A stretch of DNA of 64,000 nt from Jeotgalibacillus haloalkalitolerans (GCF_034427455.1 NZ_JAXQNN010000001.1:806001-870000); one strand, 5' to 3'; positions 8,843 through 18,484 are shown, numbered from the stretch's first letter. The notes: generated from the sequence alone by a model not told the origin. Numbers and translations: made by a program.

Positions 8843-11800
8843 GACAATCATTTAAACATTTATTCACAGGTGTATATTCAGATCAATTGAAGGACATCCG
8901 TCGTATGCTTGATGACAATCAACCACTTTTATATGTCGAATATTTGTTATATGCGGTATCAAAATGTCTGCCGGACAGACCAATTGATGGAAGGCTGTAT
9001 CCGCTGAAGCAGGTAGATGTCGTTATGCTTGGACAGCCTGAATATTTTGTGAATGAGACGCTTAACTCAGTTTACTATCAGCATACGTTATTTTTAATGC
9101 AGCCGGAATATGACCGATATGCATTTAACAGTTTGGCAGAGCGTTATTTTAACCTTCCGTCCCATTGTCGCCTTTATGATCTTGTAAATGGAAGTGATGG
9201 TATTAAGTGGGTAGTTAAAAGTGAGCGCTGTGCATTTCACGAAGATGAGCGGACGAAGATGTACGATCAAATTCTTGAGGATAGATCTGTCATTGCACAT
9301 AAGGAAAGTAACCTATCCTTTATTTCTGCAAAAGATAAATATTCAAAAATTATTTTTCGTAAAGGTCAGCGGGATATCGTGAAAGACGTGAATATTTACC
9401 CTGAAGAATGGTTAAAAGATCAACATTCTTTTATTTTGACTGATCATATCCGGGAGGTTCAGAAAAATAAATCGCCCCTTTCTTTTCAGGGAGATACGAT
9501 CGACTTAAAAGAACTGGCTGAGGAATTAAGTGAGAAGACCGGAAAAAATTATTATAAAGAAGTGGTTCAACAGATTTCACTCGAGTCTTTACAGGGGAAG
9601 TCAGTTTTTTCACTTAATGAAGTGACTCATCTGATCGGCCGTACAGGCAGTGGGAAAAGTGTGATTAGAGATTTAGTCGTATATTATGCGAAAAAGAATG
9701 GTAAGAAAATAACTTTCCTCGAGCACGATGTAAATACGTGCCTGGAGTTGAAAAAGCACTTTGAGTCGCTGGGATTGAAAAGTGCAGTATTCCTCTCAGA
9801 CAAAAAGCAAAATCATTACATGAATCAATATGCAGGAGCAAATATGAAGGGCGAGACCCTGTTTGACTGGTTTGCACAGCACAGGGAAATGATAGATACG
9901 CTTGATACAGGTCATTACACAAGAACATTAAAAAAACACATTACGGGTTATGATGATCCGCAGCTTAAGGTCATGGTGGAGGATGATGAAAAGAAAAGTT
10001 TTCGTAAGGCAGTCCCTCCTGACTATGATAAAAGTGCGTCTTTTAAAAGAATTGAACGATTAATTGACGCTGATATCTGGATAGGAAATTATGCTTCTTT
10101 TCTAAGATCAAAAGTGCCTTTTTTTGCTGATCATTATGAGCGGACCTATCTTGAAGTTGCCTGGTTAAGAAGTGATTTGCTGGTAGTCGATGAATATGAT
10201 TTTGCTCAGCAGCAATTTGACCATATGTACATTGAAAAACTTGATCTCGTTGCAGCAGGTCAGGAATACAACAAGTCTTTTATTGATGAATTAACAGGGT
10301 TTTCGGCCAGGGTTAATAAACATGTTGCTGACCCTTTTGCCAGAAGCTATATCCAGACGATCTCTAATGCAGCAATGATCAGCCGCCATTTATATGGAAG
10401 TCATTTTCAAAACCACAGGATTGTAAATGCAATAAGAGACGGCTTCTTTTCACCTGAAAAACTGTTATATCAATGGAGAAGAGATTTTATTGAGGAGTCA
10501 GGCTGGCTCATTGAATGGGACAGGAAAATCATGAATCCTGTATCAAAATCGGGTATTTTTGAAGAATTGTTTCAGTTTTACTCACATAAAGATCCTCAGA
10601 AATATGGAATTTTATCCGAAACTGATTTGATTAACCGCTTGATAGCTGAAATGCAGGCAGATGGTATACGTTTCAATGAAAAATCACTATCACAGCAAAG
10701 ATACATGACCGAAATGCTTGCTTTTATTGTATGTCTTTCCTATTTACATCAATATACGGGGGTGCTGATTTCCGGTAATCAGGTTTTTATGAATATGGTA
10801 CCTGGGGCAGGTGAAGCATATACTTTTTTACCCGGCAAAAGAGAACCTTATATCCCGGCACCGCTCATTCCCAATTTACTGCTGTACAGGCTGACTTCAG
10901 GAGCAGATGGTCGTATTGATAAAATGGAACTCGCTTATTATACAGGTACTGGAAGGGAAGTGTTGAGCCGGCTGCCGGAACTGTTCCGTCATATAGAAAC
11001 AACACCACCTCCGGACACGATATTTCTTTCAGCCACCAGCTATATGCCTGGTTCCAGCTTCAGCCATACAGAGATAAAACCTGACTGGCTGATTGTGAAT
11101 AAAAATCAATCCACACAAAAAATACATTTATTTTATAACCCTGTTATGGAAAGAGCGGGGGATGAATTGAAGGCAATTTATGTATCAGGTCAGCGGGATG
11201 AATGGTTGAAAAAGGATGCCATTCAAAACTTAATCAGACTGCTTGAACTTAATCAGCAGTTTGCTAAAGACCTGAAACGAATGAATGATGGACAGGCGTA
11301 TAAAAGAATGATCGGGTTTCCCGTACCTTCTTATAAATTAGCTGATCAGGTTGGCCAGGCTTTGCTGAAAAAGGGGAATATGAGTGTCAGAGTATTATAT
11401 AAAGAAGGGAAAAACGAGCGTCCTTATGATTCTGAGATTCATCTGTTCAAACACGAACTTACTGATTTGCAGGAACATACCCCGGATTGCTTCGTCTTCG
11501 TTACGTCAGCGATCGGCAGAGCTGTCAATCTTATGCAAAAAAACAGTTCAGATCATGCACTAATAGGGACAATGTATTTTCTCATCAGACCTTATCCCGT
11601 CCCTGAACAAATTGAGGACATCCTATTCTGTCTTCATTCACAAAAGCCGGTGCTGATGGAAGAATGTCTGAATAAAAGCGTAACACCACTGCGCGGATGG
11701 CAATTATTTGATCAGGTTCATAAAAAAACGTTCAGTCTGTATGGGAAGCTATTGCACGCTAAGGGATTTTGGCGTTCGTTATCTGACAATCAAAAAGAGA

Positions 11801-12120
11801 TGCTTGCTAAAAATATACTGGCGGAAATGATGCAAACGATTGGGCGGGGATTTAGGGGGAGAAATGAATTAACTGTTTATTTATGTGATGCTGCATTTGC
11901 AAAAGAAACTGCCGGAAGTGCGCTGCCAGTTCATCGTTTTCGTCATGAACCATGTGATTCGATTCAATCAAGTCTGCTTGCTCAAATTGAATATCTGCTC
12001 ACTACATCTGCTGATCCGTTGCTGAGACATTTGTATGAGCCGTTAATTGATACAATCGATGGTATTGCGTTAAAGAAGAACAGAAGGAGCTGGTATGATG
12101 AATATACAGTCAAAAGTTAA
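8839..12120 (+). CDS. pPIWI_RE module helicase (domain Z + DinG-like SF2), 1093 aa
   Basis: Superfamily 2 helicase or translocase, second gene of the pPIWI_RE module. Walker A is GRTGSGKS (267-274), Walker B DEYD (451-454), motif III SATS (731-734) and motif VI QTIGRGFRGR (999-1008). FVTSAIGRAVNL lies before motif VI. The 260 residues ahead of Walker A fit the module's Z domain. No FeS-cluster cysteine set is obvious between motifs I and II, unlike classical DinG/XPD. Likely role: unwinding or moving along DNA or an RNA-DNA hybrid to expose the PIWI target. The start overlaps the upstream stop; the end overlaps the next gene by about 23 nt. Confidence 0.75.
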   Translation: MRQSFKHLFTGVYSDQLKDIRRMLDDNQPLLYVEYLLYAVSKCLPDRPIDGRLYPLKQVDVVMLGQPEYFVNETLNSVYYQHTLFLMQPEYDRYAFNSLAERYFNLPSHCRLYDLVNGSDGIKWVVKSERCAFHEDERTKMYDQILEDRSVIAHKESNLSFISAKDKYSKIIFRKGQRDIVKDVNIYPEEWLKDQHSFILTDHIREVQKNKSPLSFQGDTIDLKELAEELSEKTGKNYYKEVVQQISLESLQGKSVFSLNEVTHLIGRTGSGKSVIRDLVVYYAKKNGKKITFLEHDVNTCLELKKHFESLGLKSAVFLSDKKQNHYMNQYAGANMKGETLFDWFAQHREMIDTLDTGHYTRTLKKHITGYDDPQLKVMVEDDEKKSFRKAVPPDYDKSASFKRIERLIDADIWIGNYASFLRSKVPFFADHYERTYLEVAWLRSDLLVVDEYDFAQQQFDHMYIEKLDLVAAGQEYNKSFIDELTGFSARVNKHVADPFARSYIQTISNAAMISRHLYGSHFQNHRIVNAIRDGFFSPEKLLYQWRRDFIEESGWLIEWDRKIMNPVSKSGIFEELFQFYSHKDPQKYGILSETDLINRLIAEMQADGIRFNEKSLSQQRYMTEMLAFIVCLSYLHQYTGVLISGNQVFMNMVPGAGEAYTFLPGKREPYIPAPLIPNLLLYRLTSGADGRIDKMELAYYTGTGREVLSRLPELFRHIETTPPPDTIFLSATSYMPGSSFSHTEIKPDWLIVNKNQSTQKIHLFYNPVMERAGDELKAIYVSGQRDEWLKKDAIQNLIRLLELNQQFAKDLKRMNDGQAYKRMIGFPVPSYKLADQVGQALLKKGNMSVRVLYKEGKNERPYDSEIHLFKHELTDLQEHTPDCFVFVTSAIGRAVNLMQKNSSDHALIGTMYFLIRPYPVPEQIEDILFCLHSQKPVLMEECLNKSVTPLRGWQLFDQVHKKTFSLYGKLLHAKGFWRSLSDNQKEMLAKNILAEMMQTIGRGFRGRNELTVYLCDAAFAKETAGSALPVHRFRHEPCDSIQSSLLAQIEYLLTTSADPLLRHLYEPLIDTIDGIALKKNRRSWYDEYTVKS

Positions 12121-14524
12121 AAAATATATTCAGCCACTGCGCTATACCATTAACCAGCAGGAGTTAAAAAAGATTAAACTCCTGACTGTAAGGCTCCCTG
12201 ACCAATGGGCGAAAGCGATTCTTCAGTTCGATTATCAACAGTCACCTAGAATGAAAGGTATTATTGAGACCATTCGTGTTGAACACCCTGAGATTATTTA
12301 CACTGATTTAAGTGAAAAAGCCAAAGCACAGAGAATCCCATTTTTATATGTAATAGAAAGTGAGAACACCAGAGAATCACTTACTGTCATCATGGAGAAA
12401 ATCTATGAATATATGGTCAGGGAATCAGCATTTGAAAAGGTGACGCCCTCCTACATGTCATATCAATCTCTGAAAAATGGCTGGAGTGCTGAGACTTATC
12501 ATGCCAGTGACCTGATAAAGGTTACCGATCAGTATCGATTTATTCCTGCCCTCCTGTCGTATCTATCCGTTCAACAGCCACTGGAATTAAAGGAAGGCCG
12601 GTCGAGAGCATTTACAAGAGTCGCAGGTGTTCATGAAGGCCATTATATGATCCTTTCGCAGCCTTACCGAACCGGACAACTGTATGTTTATTCAAATGCA
12701 GCTTACTTTAGTGTGGAAATACCACTTCGGCCTTTTGAAAATGATGAACTTGTTGTCAATCTTCACCTTTCAGTTCGTTACTGGCCTGTATCGAAGGATA
12801 ACATTACGTATAAAAGCTGGAAGAACTATTTTTCTCTGCTCTCAGGAACATTTTCTCATGATGGCTCTACTCTGTTGTATTCTTCACAGGTGAAACTTGA
12901 TCGGCTTAACCAGAAGCTTGAGATCAGGAAAGGTCAAGAATATTATCTTAAAGAACGAAAAATTTTACCGGAATCAGTGTTAAATGATTTACAATCATAC
13001 TGCGAAAGAGGAATCGATCAGGAAGAAGATTTTGCAGGTATTGCGCTGTCACAGGAAAACAGGTCATGGTTTGGAGGGAAATTTGATCAGTCGAAAATTC
13101 CTTCAGGTATGACACCAAGAGAGAGCGAACTTTTTTACGAAGCTTTTGCCGTACATCTCCCTCTGTTAAATGCTACAGAACATTGGGTTGAAGTACCGAA
13201 GCAATTAAATGGTGTCTCCGTGATAAAGTCCTCTTCTCATAAAGATGCTTACTTCCCTAAATTCGACGATTTTTATCTGCCGGATTCTATCTCTGAACTT
13301 ACGCTCAATTTATTTGTGCCTAAAGGAAACAGGTGGGCAGACTATTTTGTTGAAGGGTATTTCAATGAGAACAGTCATCGATATGTTTTCTTCAATAAAG
13401 TATCGGACGTTCAATGGGAGGTCGCATTTTATGATAGAAGGGTACAGTTATCGGTCAATATGATTGAAACAGAATTTGCTCATCTTCTTAAAAGAGAAAA
13501 AGAAGATAAGTGCGAAACAATTAAGGCAGAACTTTCTCAATACATGAATTCAAAGCCCGGGAGTCTGAATGTGTTCTTTCTGGCAGATTACCATCAGCAA
13601 AAAGGTAATGGGGCGGGAACTTATCGAAATGGGGACCCAAAAAAAGAAATCAGAAAGGCATTTGCTGATGAGGGGTGTCATGTTCAATTTATGAATTATC
13701 CACTGAACGAACCTGACTTATTTCAACTAACCTCAGAAGTTAAAAGCAGGTTCAACCATAGTTTTCTGGATGTCCTTAGCAAGCATGGTGTTAGCAGAAG
13801 GGTCATGAATCAATCAGTAACGATACTTAGCGTTTTAGTCGATCCTTCAGGCAGGATATTTTTTGCGAAAAGAATGCCTGGAGGAGAATGCTTTTTCAGT
13901 CTTCCGGGACAGGCGTGGGTCAATTCATATGAATCAGTCAGATTAGTGATCGCTTCACGTGCTATTAAATATGATTCTGTAATTAAATTTCTGGCGCGGG
14001 AGTTAACATTCATTGACGGTCCAGTGCAGCTGTATGTGAGTGGAAATATAAAAAGAGAAGATCATTTCTTTAAAAACGGTTTGTATTTCACTGATAGTCA
14101 TTTCCTGCTAGAAGCATTTCCGGAACTAAGTATAGCCCGGATTAATACAGGAAGTGATGTCCCTGATTACTATGGAAGCAGCTATAAAAGAAGCAGAGGA
14201 GATAAAACAGGACATCCTGCGTGGCGTGCGAGTCTTATAAAAGGACTATACGGTCATCCCGCTCAAAAAGATGTTTATTATTCAATTGCAGCCAGAGGAG
14301 ACACCATACAGTACTCACCTTCCCGGCAGCGGGACAACTACCATGTTGGCATCTATAAAAGAAGCAGGATTGTTGAAATTGCGATCCGGAGTAACACTGA
14401 ATGTACAGAAGATATTGCGTATACTGTTCATTTAATGAGAAACGTAAACATTGCGTACCAGAAAGAAACGAATTTACCGAGCCCTTTAAATGAGATTGAC
14501 AAGGTGATCAAGGATTTCCGGTGA
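12098..14524 (+). CDS. pPIWI_RE protein (prokaryotic PIWI/RNase H), 808 aa
   Basis: Third gene of the operon. Length and position fit pPIWI_RE proteins, which have an N-terminal X domain and a C-terminal RNase H-fold PIWI domain. The N-terminal half is beta-rich with no known enzyme motif. The C-terminal third has ILSVLVDPSGRIFFAKR, a GDKTGHPAWR loop, VEIAIRS and the end LPSPLNEIDKVI, which resembles the PLH-type ending of the family. I did not confirm a full catalytic tetrad. GGAG lies 8 nt before the second ATG (12098); the ATG at 12095 is possible. Predicted role: nucleic-acid-guided recognition of invading DNA or R-loops. No prophage or plasmid genes adjoin. Confidence 0.7.
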   Translation: MNIQSKVKKYIQPLRYTINQQELKKIKLLTVRLPDQWAKAILQFDYQQSPRMKGIIETIRVEHPEIIYTDLSEKAKAQRIPFLYVIESENTRESLTVIMEKIYEYMVRESAFEKVTPSYMSYQSLKNGWSAETYHASDLIKVTDQYRFIPALLSYLSVQQPLELKEGRSRAFTRVAGVHEGHYMILSQPYRTGQLYVYSNAAYFSVEIPLRPFENDELVVNLHLSVRYWPVSKDNITYKSWKNYFSLLSGTFSHDGSTLLYSSQVKLDRLNQKLEIRKGQEYYLKERKILPESVLNDLQSYCERGIDQEEDFAGIALSQENRSWFGGKFDQSKIPSGMTPRESELFYEAFAVHLPLLNATEHWVEVPKQLNGVSVIKSSSHKDAYFPKFDDFYLPDSISELTLNLFVPKGNRWADYFVEGYFNENSHRYVFFNKVSDVQWEVAFYDRRVQLSVNMIETEFAHLLKREKEDKCETIKAELSQYMNSKPGSLNVFFLADYHQQKGNGAGTYRNGDPKKEIRKAFADEGCHVQFMNYPLNEPDLFQLTSEVKSRFNHSFLDVLSKHGVSRRVMNQSVTILSVLVDPSGRIFFAKRMPGGECFFSLPGQAWVNSYESVRLVIASRAIKYDSVIKFLARELTFIDGPVQLYVSGNIKREDHFFKNGLYFTDSHFLLEAFPELSIARINTGSDVPDYYGSSYKRSRGDKTGHPAWRASLIKGLYGHPAQKDVYYSIAARGDTIQYSPSRQRDNYHVGIYKRSRIVEIAIRSNTECTEDIAYTVHLMRNVNIAYQKETNLPSPLNEIDKVIKDFR

Positions 14525-14579
14525 ATGGTCAGTTCGCTGTTAATCGATCGGCATGATCAATTTCTGGCATAATCCAATA

Positions 14580-14670
14580 AGAAAAGCCTCCAGAGTAGCA
14601 ACTGGAGGCCTTTCTTAACTGGTGATTTGATGGTTTAGCCAATATCATCCTATTGGCAATTTTAATTATA
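14580..14670 (-). ncRNA. Small-RNA-like element I, downstream of the pPIWI_RE operon
   Basis: Minus strand: TATAAT at 14670-14665, 7-bp hairpin GCCAATA/TATTGGC, linker with ATCACCA, terminator GGCCTCCAG...CTGGAGGCTTTTC (14580-14612). The terminator stem also has a short T-run on the plus strand, so it can serve the pPIWI_RE operon that ends at 14524. Confidence 0.65.
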
Positions 14671-14867
14671 CAATCCTTCTGAAAAATAGAAAGAGCGAAA
14701 CTGAAACAGAACTACACGATTCCTGAACGGTTTCTTAAAAAATGTTTCAAGGATAGTAATCAGAATTAGTGAAAAATGGCAATAATGAAGTGGTAATTTA
14801 TTACCTTCCAGTCACGACACGTCTTGTTGTTAGGCGGACGATCAGACGAATTGAATGGTATAAGCAC

Positions 14868-14942
14868 AAAAACCTCCCGGGCAGGAGGTTTTTGCAAGTA
14901 GTGAATTTTTTGTCCACTATGCAGTGGTAGTATTTATTCTAC
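14868..14942 (-). ncRNA. Small-RNA-like element J
   Basis: Minus strand: TAGAAT at 14942-14937, hairpin CCACT/AGTGG, linker with ATTCACTA, terminator AAAAACCTCC...GGGAGGTTTTT (14868-14893). The shortest complete member of the family. The surrounding 14671-15080 gap has no other feature I can support. Confidence 0.6.
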
Positions 14943-15080
14943 AGTAAATATTTATTTTATATACAGGTAATCTGAATAAAATCTATTCTTTAAATGAACG
15001 ATAACTTAATGAAGAAAGAGGTATCTATCGCTGCTTGACATAGTATCTTAAAATTAATTTTATCATGATCACTTTTATTT

Positions 15081-15579
15081 GATGATTATTTCGACAACAG
15101 AGATGGATTTATTATTGTGGAAAACTCAGGCGGATCTGCTAATGATAGTGAGATAATCAGACTAGAAAATATTGCAAAAGCTCAGGCAAGAAAAAGAGGC
15201 AGATGCAGCCAGCCATGAAGAAGAACCTGACATTGCAGTTGAAAACCGTCCAGATCCTCAACAAACAACAGAACGAAATGAAGTTGAATTAAACGCCACG
15301 TGTTTGGATTAAGCAAATAGCATTTATAGGGGAATGCTTGTCCAGGCAGATAATTTATATGGTGATAATGATCCGGCTAACGGTTTCTATGGCTCCTATT
15401 ACACTGAATGGGATGAATTATTGCAAGCGTTCTGATATACGTTAAAAGATACATAATCTGCTGATGAATTTAAATGAGCAAGAGTAGATTCAAGAGAGTG
15501 GCTCTTTATAAAAGAGAACTTTTTTAAAGAAATGCCGGATGAAGCAGCTTCTGCCAGATTAACATCATCGGGTCAGTAA
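15081..15579 (+). pseudogene. Decayed gene of unknown, probably secreted or surface, product
   Basis: Codon-like sequence is split over several frames: DDYFDNRDGFIIVENSGG, then EKEADAASHEEEPDIAVENR in another frame, then NLYGDNDPANGFYGSYYTEW, and finally REWLFIKENFFKEMPDEA after in-frame stops. At least two frameshifts and three stops are present and no start or signal sequence remains. The acidic low-complexity stretch suggests an extracytoplasmic protein, but the family cannot be named. Confidence 0.55.
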
Positions 15580-15700
15580 TGTGATGTAACGAAGAATCGG
15601 ACTTATATTATAATTGAAAATGTATGAAGTAGTTCTGAACGATCCACCTGCTTGTATATTTATTGTTCAGTTCGTATTCATCTTTGATTCAGATAGTCAC

Positions 15701-15810
15701 TTTACATTGTCGGCAGGTGAAGTATAATAAAGCATGTCAATTGTTAATTGACTGACTATTCATACCTAATGTACGCAAAGCCCCCCATGCAGCTCTGGGG
15801 GTTTTTGTGT
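15701..15810 (+). ncRNA. Small-RNA-like element C
   Basis: The best promoter of the family: TTTACA (15701) and TATAAT (15723) with a 16-nt spacer. Hairpin GTCAAT/ATTGAC with loop TGTTA (15736-15752), linker with ATTCATA, terminator CCCCC...GGGGGTTTTT ending near 15806. Confidence 0.7.
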
Positions 15811-15902
15811 GCTCGAAATGAGACTAATCTATTTCTTCTTTTCTGATCGGTACAAAAGAGAAGGTATTATGGATAATGACAATCTTTTTTCTTTGTTAAT
15901 GT

Positions 15903-15950
15903 AAAACGCATCTCCTGTGCAATCAGACGATTTCACAGGAGATGCGTTTT
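15903..15950. terminator. Strong bidirectional terminator, aquaporin 3' end
   Basis: A 17-bp perfect stem AAAACGCATCTCCTGTG with its complement around a 14-nt loop, A/T runs on both sides. It lies 15 nt after the aquaporin stop (minus strand). Confidence 0.85.
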
Positions 15951-15965
15951 ATTGACTAATGAGAA

Positions 15966-16709
15966 CTATTTAACGTTAGGTGTGTTTTGTGAAGCACCAG
16001 CTACTTCTATCCCTGTTTCTTCTTTTACATAGAAAAGGGACTTAAATACCACGGCAGCTAAGGCCGCGCCGATTAGAGGAGCAACGATAAAGACCCATAC
16101 CTGAACAATTGCGTCTCCCCCTGCAAAGATCGCAGGTGCCAGGCTTCTGGCTGGATTAACAGATGTCCCTGTCAGCGGGATACCGATCAGGTGAACCAGT
16201 GTTAATGTCAGACCGATTACAAGACCACCCATGTGAGAAGTGGCTTTGCTCGATGTAACACCGAGAATAGCTAATACAAATATAAAAGTCAGAACAATTT
16301 CTACTGCGAGTGCACCACTAAGGTCAAGGCCGACCGCACTCATTTCACCATAACCATTCGCTCCAAAACCTTCGAGCGTTACTGAACTCGACACAATAAA
16401 AGCCAGGAATGAACTTCCTGCAAATGAGCCTGCGACCTGGGCTCCGACATATCCACCTAACTCTTTGGTAGTCAGGTTTCCAGACATCCAAACCGCAAGC
16501 GATACTGCTGGATTCACATGACAGCCGGATACATGCCCGATTGCATAAGCTGCTGCTACAATTGACAATCCAAATGCCAATGCAATCGCAAGAACGCCAA
16601 GGTAGCCTGTGTCTGTACCACCTGTATAACCACCAAGAACAACTGCTGTTCCTGTTCCAAGAAACACTAAGACAAATGTACCGATAAACTCTGCTAAATA
16701 CTTCTTCAA
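15966..16709 (-). CDS. aqpZ: Aquaporin Z-like water/solute channel, 247 aa
   Basis: MIP-family channel. Six transmembrane segments and the two pore half-helices are visible, with the signature motifs HVNPAVSLA and SVNPARSLA. The second NPA is followed by the selectivity-filter arginine. The small residues around the pore favour a water channel over a glycerol facilitator, but substrate is inferred. Start: AAGGAG is 8 nt before a TTG at 16709 (MKKYLAEFIGTF); an ATG at 16715 is only 2 nt from it, and an open GTG at 16742 has no site. No glycerol genes nearby, so it is probably a stand-alone osmotic gene. Confidence 0.92.
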   Translation of the reverse strand: MKKYLAEFIGTFVLVFLGTGTAVVLGGYTGGTDTGYLGVLAIALAFGLSIVAAAYAIGHVSGCHVNPAVSLAVWMSGNLTTKELGGYVGAQVAGSFAGSSFLAFIVSSSVTLEGFGANGYGEMSAVGLDLSGALAVEIVLTFIFVLAILGVTSSKATSHMGGLVIGLTLTLVHLIGIPLTGTSVNPARSLAPAIFAGGDAIVQVWVFIVAPLIGAALAAVVFKSLFYVKEETGIEVAGASQNTPNVK

Positions 16710-16812
16710 TCTCATCTCTCCTTGTTTTAAATTCCTCTTCACATTATCAAAAAAACAATTGAACTAATCAAAGTCATTAAGAATGTCGTACTAGGTGTTA
16801 ATCTGATGAGTC

Positions 16813-16892
16813 ATAAAAACCCCCGATTAACCGGGGGTTTTTACGTGCTAGAGGATTTGTCTGTGTCATTGGATAATGACAATTTAATTATA
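16813..16892 (-). ncRNA. Small-RNA-like element M, upstream of aqpZ
   Basis: Minus strand: TATAAT at 16892-16887, hairpin GTCATT/AATGAC (16865-16880), linker, terminator AAAAACCCCCGG...CGGGGGTTTTT (16815-16842). It ends about 100 nt before the aquaporin start on the same strand, so a leader or attenuator role for aqpZ is an alternative to a free small RNA. Confidence 0.65.
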
Positions 16893-17031
16893 CATCGCAA
16901 GCAGCTAAATAGAATCACGAAACTGACACAAAGCTGTGCAGTTACTGAACAGTATCTGTGTAATGGGGAAATATTCATAAGCAGCTAGTACAATAAAATA
17001 AAGTATGCAATTGATTGTTGGAGGTTTAATA

Positions 17032-17508
17032 GTGATTTGCTTTAATAGAAAAAAATTAACCGTATCTATTTTATTTGTTCTTATGATCGGTGGATGTGAT
17101 TTTATAGATGAAAAAGAAGTACTTGAAAAAGGAAGTTATTATGTTGGATATCATACAACATATGAAAATATAAAAGTTGAAACATCAGAGAGATGGAAAA
17201 TTACTAGTGGATTAGAAAATAAATCAAACTATAAATTGGTTCATGTAGAATTGACAGAAGAGGAAATTGCAGGATTAAAAATTATTCGTTTGACTACGGA
17301 GGAAGAGGTAGGAACATTGGAGAGTTCTCTAGGAACTGTTAAAGGCCAGGAGTATGTTTTTGCTGCATACGATGAAAGTATATATTTTAAGGGATTGAAT
17401 GAAACGGAAAAATATGAATTGAAGAAAAGTATGCAGGACTCACTGGATAAAGATAAGTTATTCAGAAGTATGTCTGATTATATATTATTTGAAGGTGCAG
17501 AGAATTAA
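17032..17508 (+). CDS. Lipoprotein, 158 aa
   Basis: GTG start with GGAGGT 7 nt upstream; the open frame back to 17005 is ignored because its ATG overlaps no site. Residues 1-22 are a signal peptide ending in the lipobox MIGGC. The mature part is acidic and rich in E and K (DEKEVLEKGSYYVGYHTTYE...), without a domain I recognise. Predicted to be anchored to the outer face of the membrane. Neighbours are unrelated. Confidence 0.75.
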   Translation: MICFNRKKLTVSILFVLMIGGCDFIDEKEVLEKGSYYVGYHTTYENIKVETSERWKITSGLENKSNYKLVHVELTEEEIAGLKIIRLTTEEEVGTLESSLGTVKGQEYVFAAYDESIYFKGLNETEKYELKKSMQDSLDKDKLFRSMSDYILFEGAEN

Positions 17509-17644
17509 GTTGACATATGCCGAAATTGCATTACAGGATGCTGTGATATGGATCATTCATCAATAAGAATGCGTCTCATAAATTTCCTGGAGATTAAAGA
17601 GTTCTGAAGGCATGTCAGACAACTACAAAAATGGAGGGGCGAAA

Positions 17645-18484
17645 ATGGATTTAGTTAAAGCTGAGTTTCTACAGGAGTTCAACATAGATGAACAAAGGAT
17701 TGAGGCAGCATCAATTGACTGGAATGAGCTATTAGATATTTATAACGACTACATCATCTACAGAGACGAGTTACGGCTAACTACAAGTATGGTTCCGGAC
17801 ATCATCCGAATGAATGCACATGTACATAGTGTGAAAACTCGAATAAAAAATCCGAAAAATCTGATACATAAAGTGATCAGAAAAACAATCAGGGAAAAAA
17901 GGAGAGACGAGCATTATGTCATACATAAAGATAATTATAAGAGCGAGATTACTGATTTAATAGGAATTCGAGTATTGCACTTGTATAAAGATCAGGCTAT
18001 CCACATAGATTCTTTTATTAGAGAACGCTGGAACCTGAAAGAACGTTGCAAGATTTATTACCGGTCGGGGGATTATTCTGATTCCGGCGTTCCTGATGAT
18101 GATCACTCCTTTGAGTATAAAGTTCATGAGGCTGGATACAGATCATGGCATTATTTAATAGAATCAAACGTAAGGGGGGCCATGCATACTGCAGAAATTC
18201 AGGTTCGTACAATATTTGAAGAAGGATGGAGTGAAGTCGATCATCAATTAAGGTATCCAAATAACATAAATAACTCATTACTCACTGAACAATTGTTAGT
18301 ATTAAACAGGATCGCAGGAAGTGCAGATGAATTAACCAATACGATCCGGGAAACGAAAATCAGAATGGAGCAATTAACAGAAGGTAGAAATCAGGATCGA
18401 ATGACGATCAATCATTTAAGAAAAGAATTAGAAAGAGTTCAGAAGCACGATTTCAACACAAGGGCGGGTATTATCGAAGCATAA
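17645..18484 (+). CDS. RelA/SpoT-domain alarmone synthetase-like protein, 279 aa
   Basis: A single (p)ppGpp-synthetase domain with a C-terminal coiled coil and no HD hydrolase, TGS or ACT domain. Key stretches are intact: RIKNPKNLIHKV (substrate-binding helix), TDLIGIRVL with the catalytic Asp, GYRSWHYLI, and EIQVRTIFEEGWSEVDHQ with the conserved Glu and His. It should transfer pyrophosphate from ATP to GDP/GTP or a related acceptor. The start at 17645 has GGAGG at 7-nt spacing; an upstream ATG at 17612 lacks spacing. It could be a house-keeping small alarmone synthetase or a toxSAS-type toxin; no antitoxin-like gene is adjacent, which favours the former. Confidence 0.82.
   Translation: MDLVKAEFLQEFNIDEQRIEAASIDWNELLDIYNDYIIYRDELRLTTSMVPDIIRMNAHVHSVKTRIKNPKNLIHKVIRKTIREKRRDEHYVIHKDNYKSEITDLIGIRVLHLYKDQAIHIDSFIRERWNLKERCKIYYRSGDYSDSGVPDDDHSFEYKVHEAGYRSWHYLIESNVRGAMHTAEIQVRTIFEEGWSEVDHQLRYPNNINNSLLTEQLLVLNRIAGSADELTNTIRETKIRMEQLTEGRNQDRMTINHLRKELERVQKHDFNTRAGIIEA

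Noticed and set aside
12095-14524. Classical long-type prokaryotic Argonaute
   Set aside because: No PAZ or MID motif or DEDX tetrad was recognised, and the operon partners point to the pPIWI_RE class instead.
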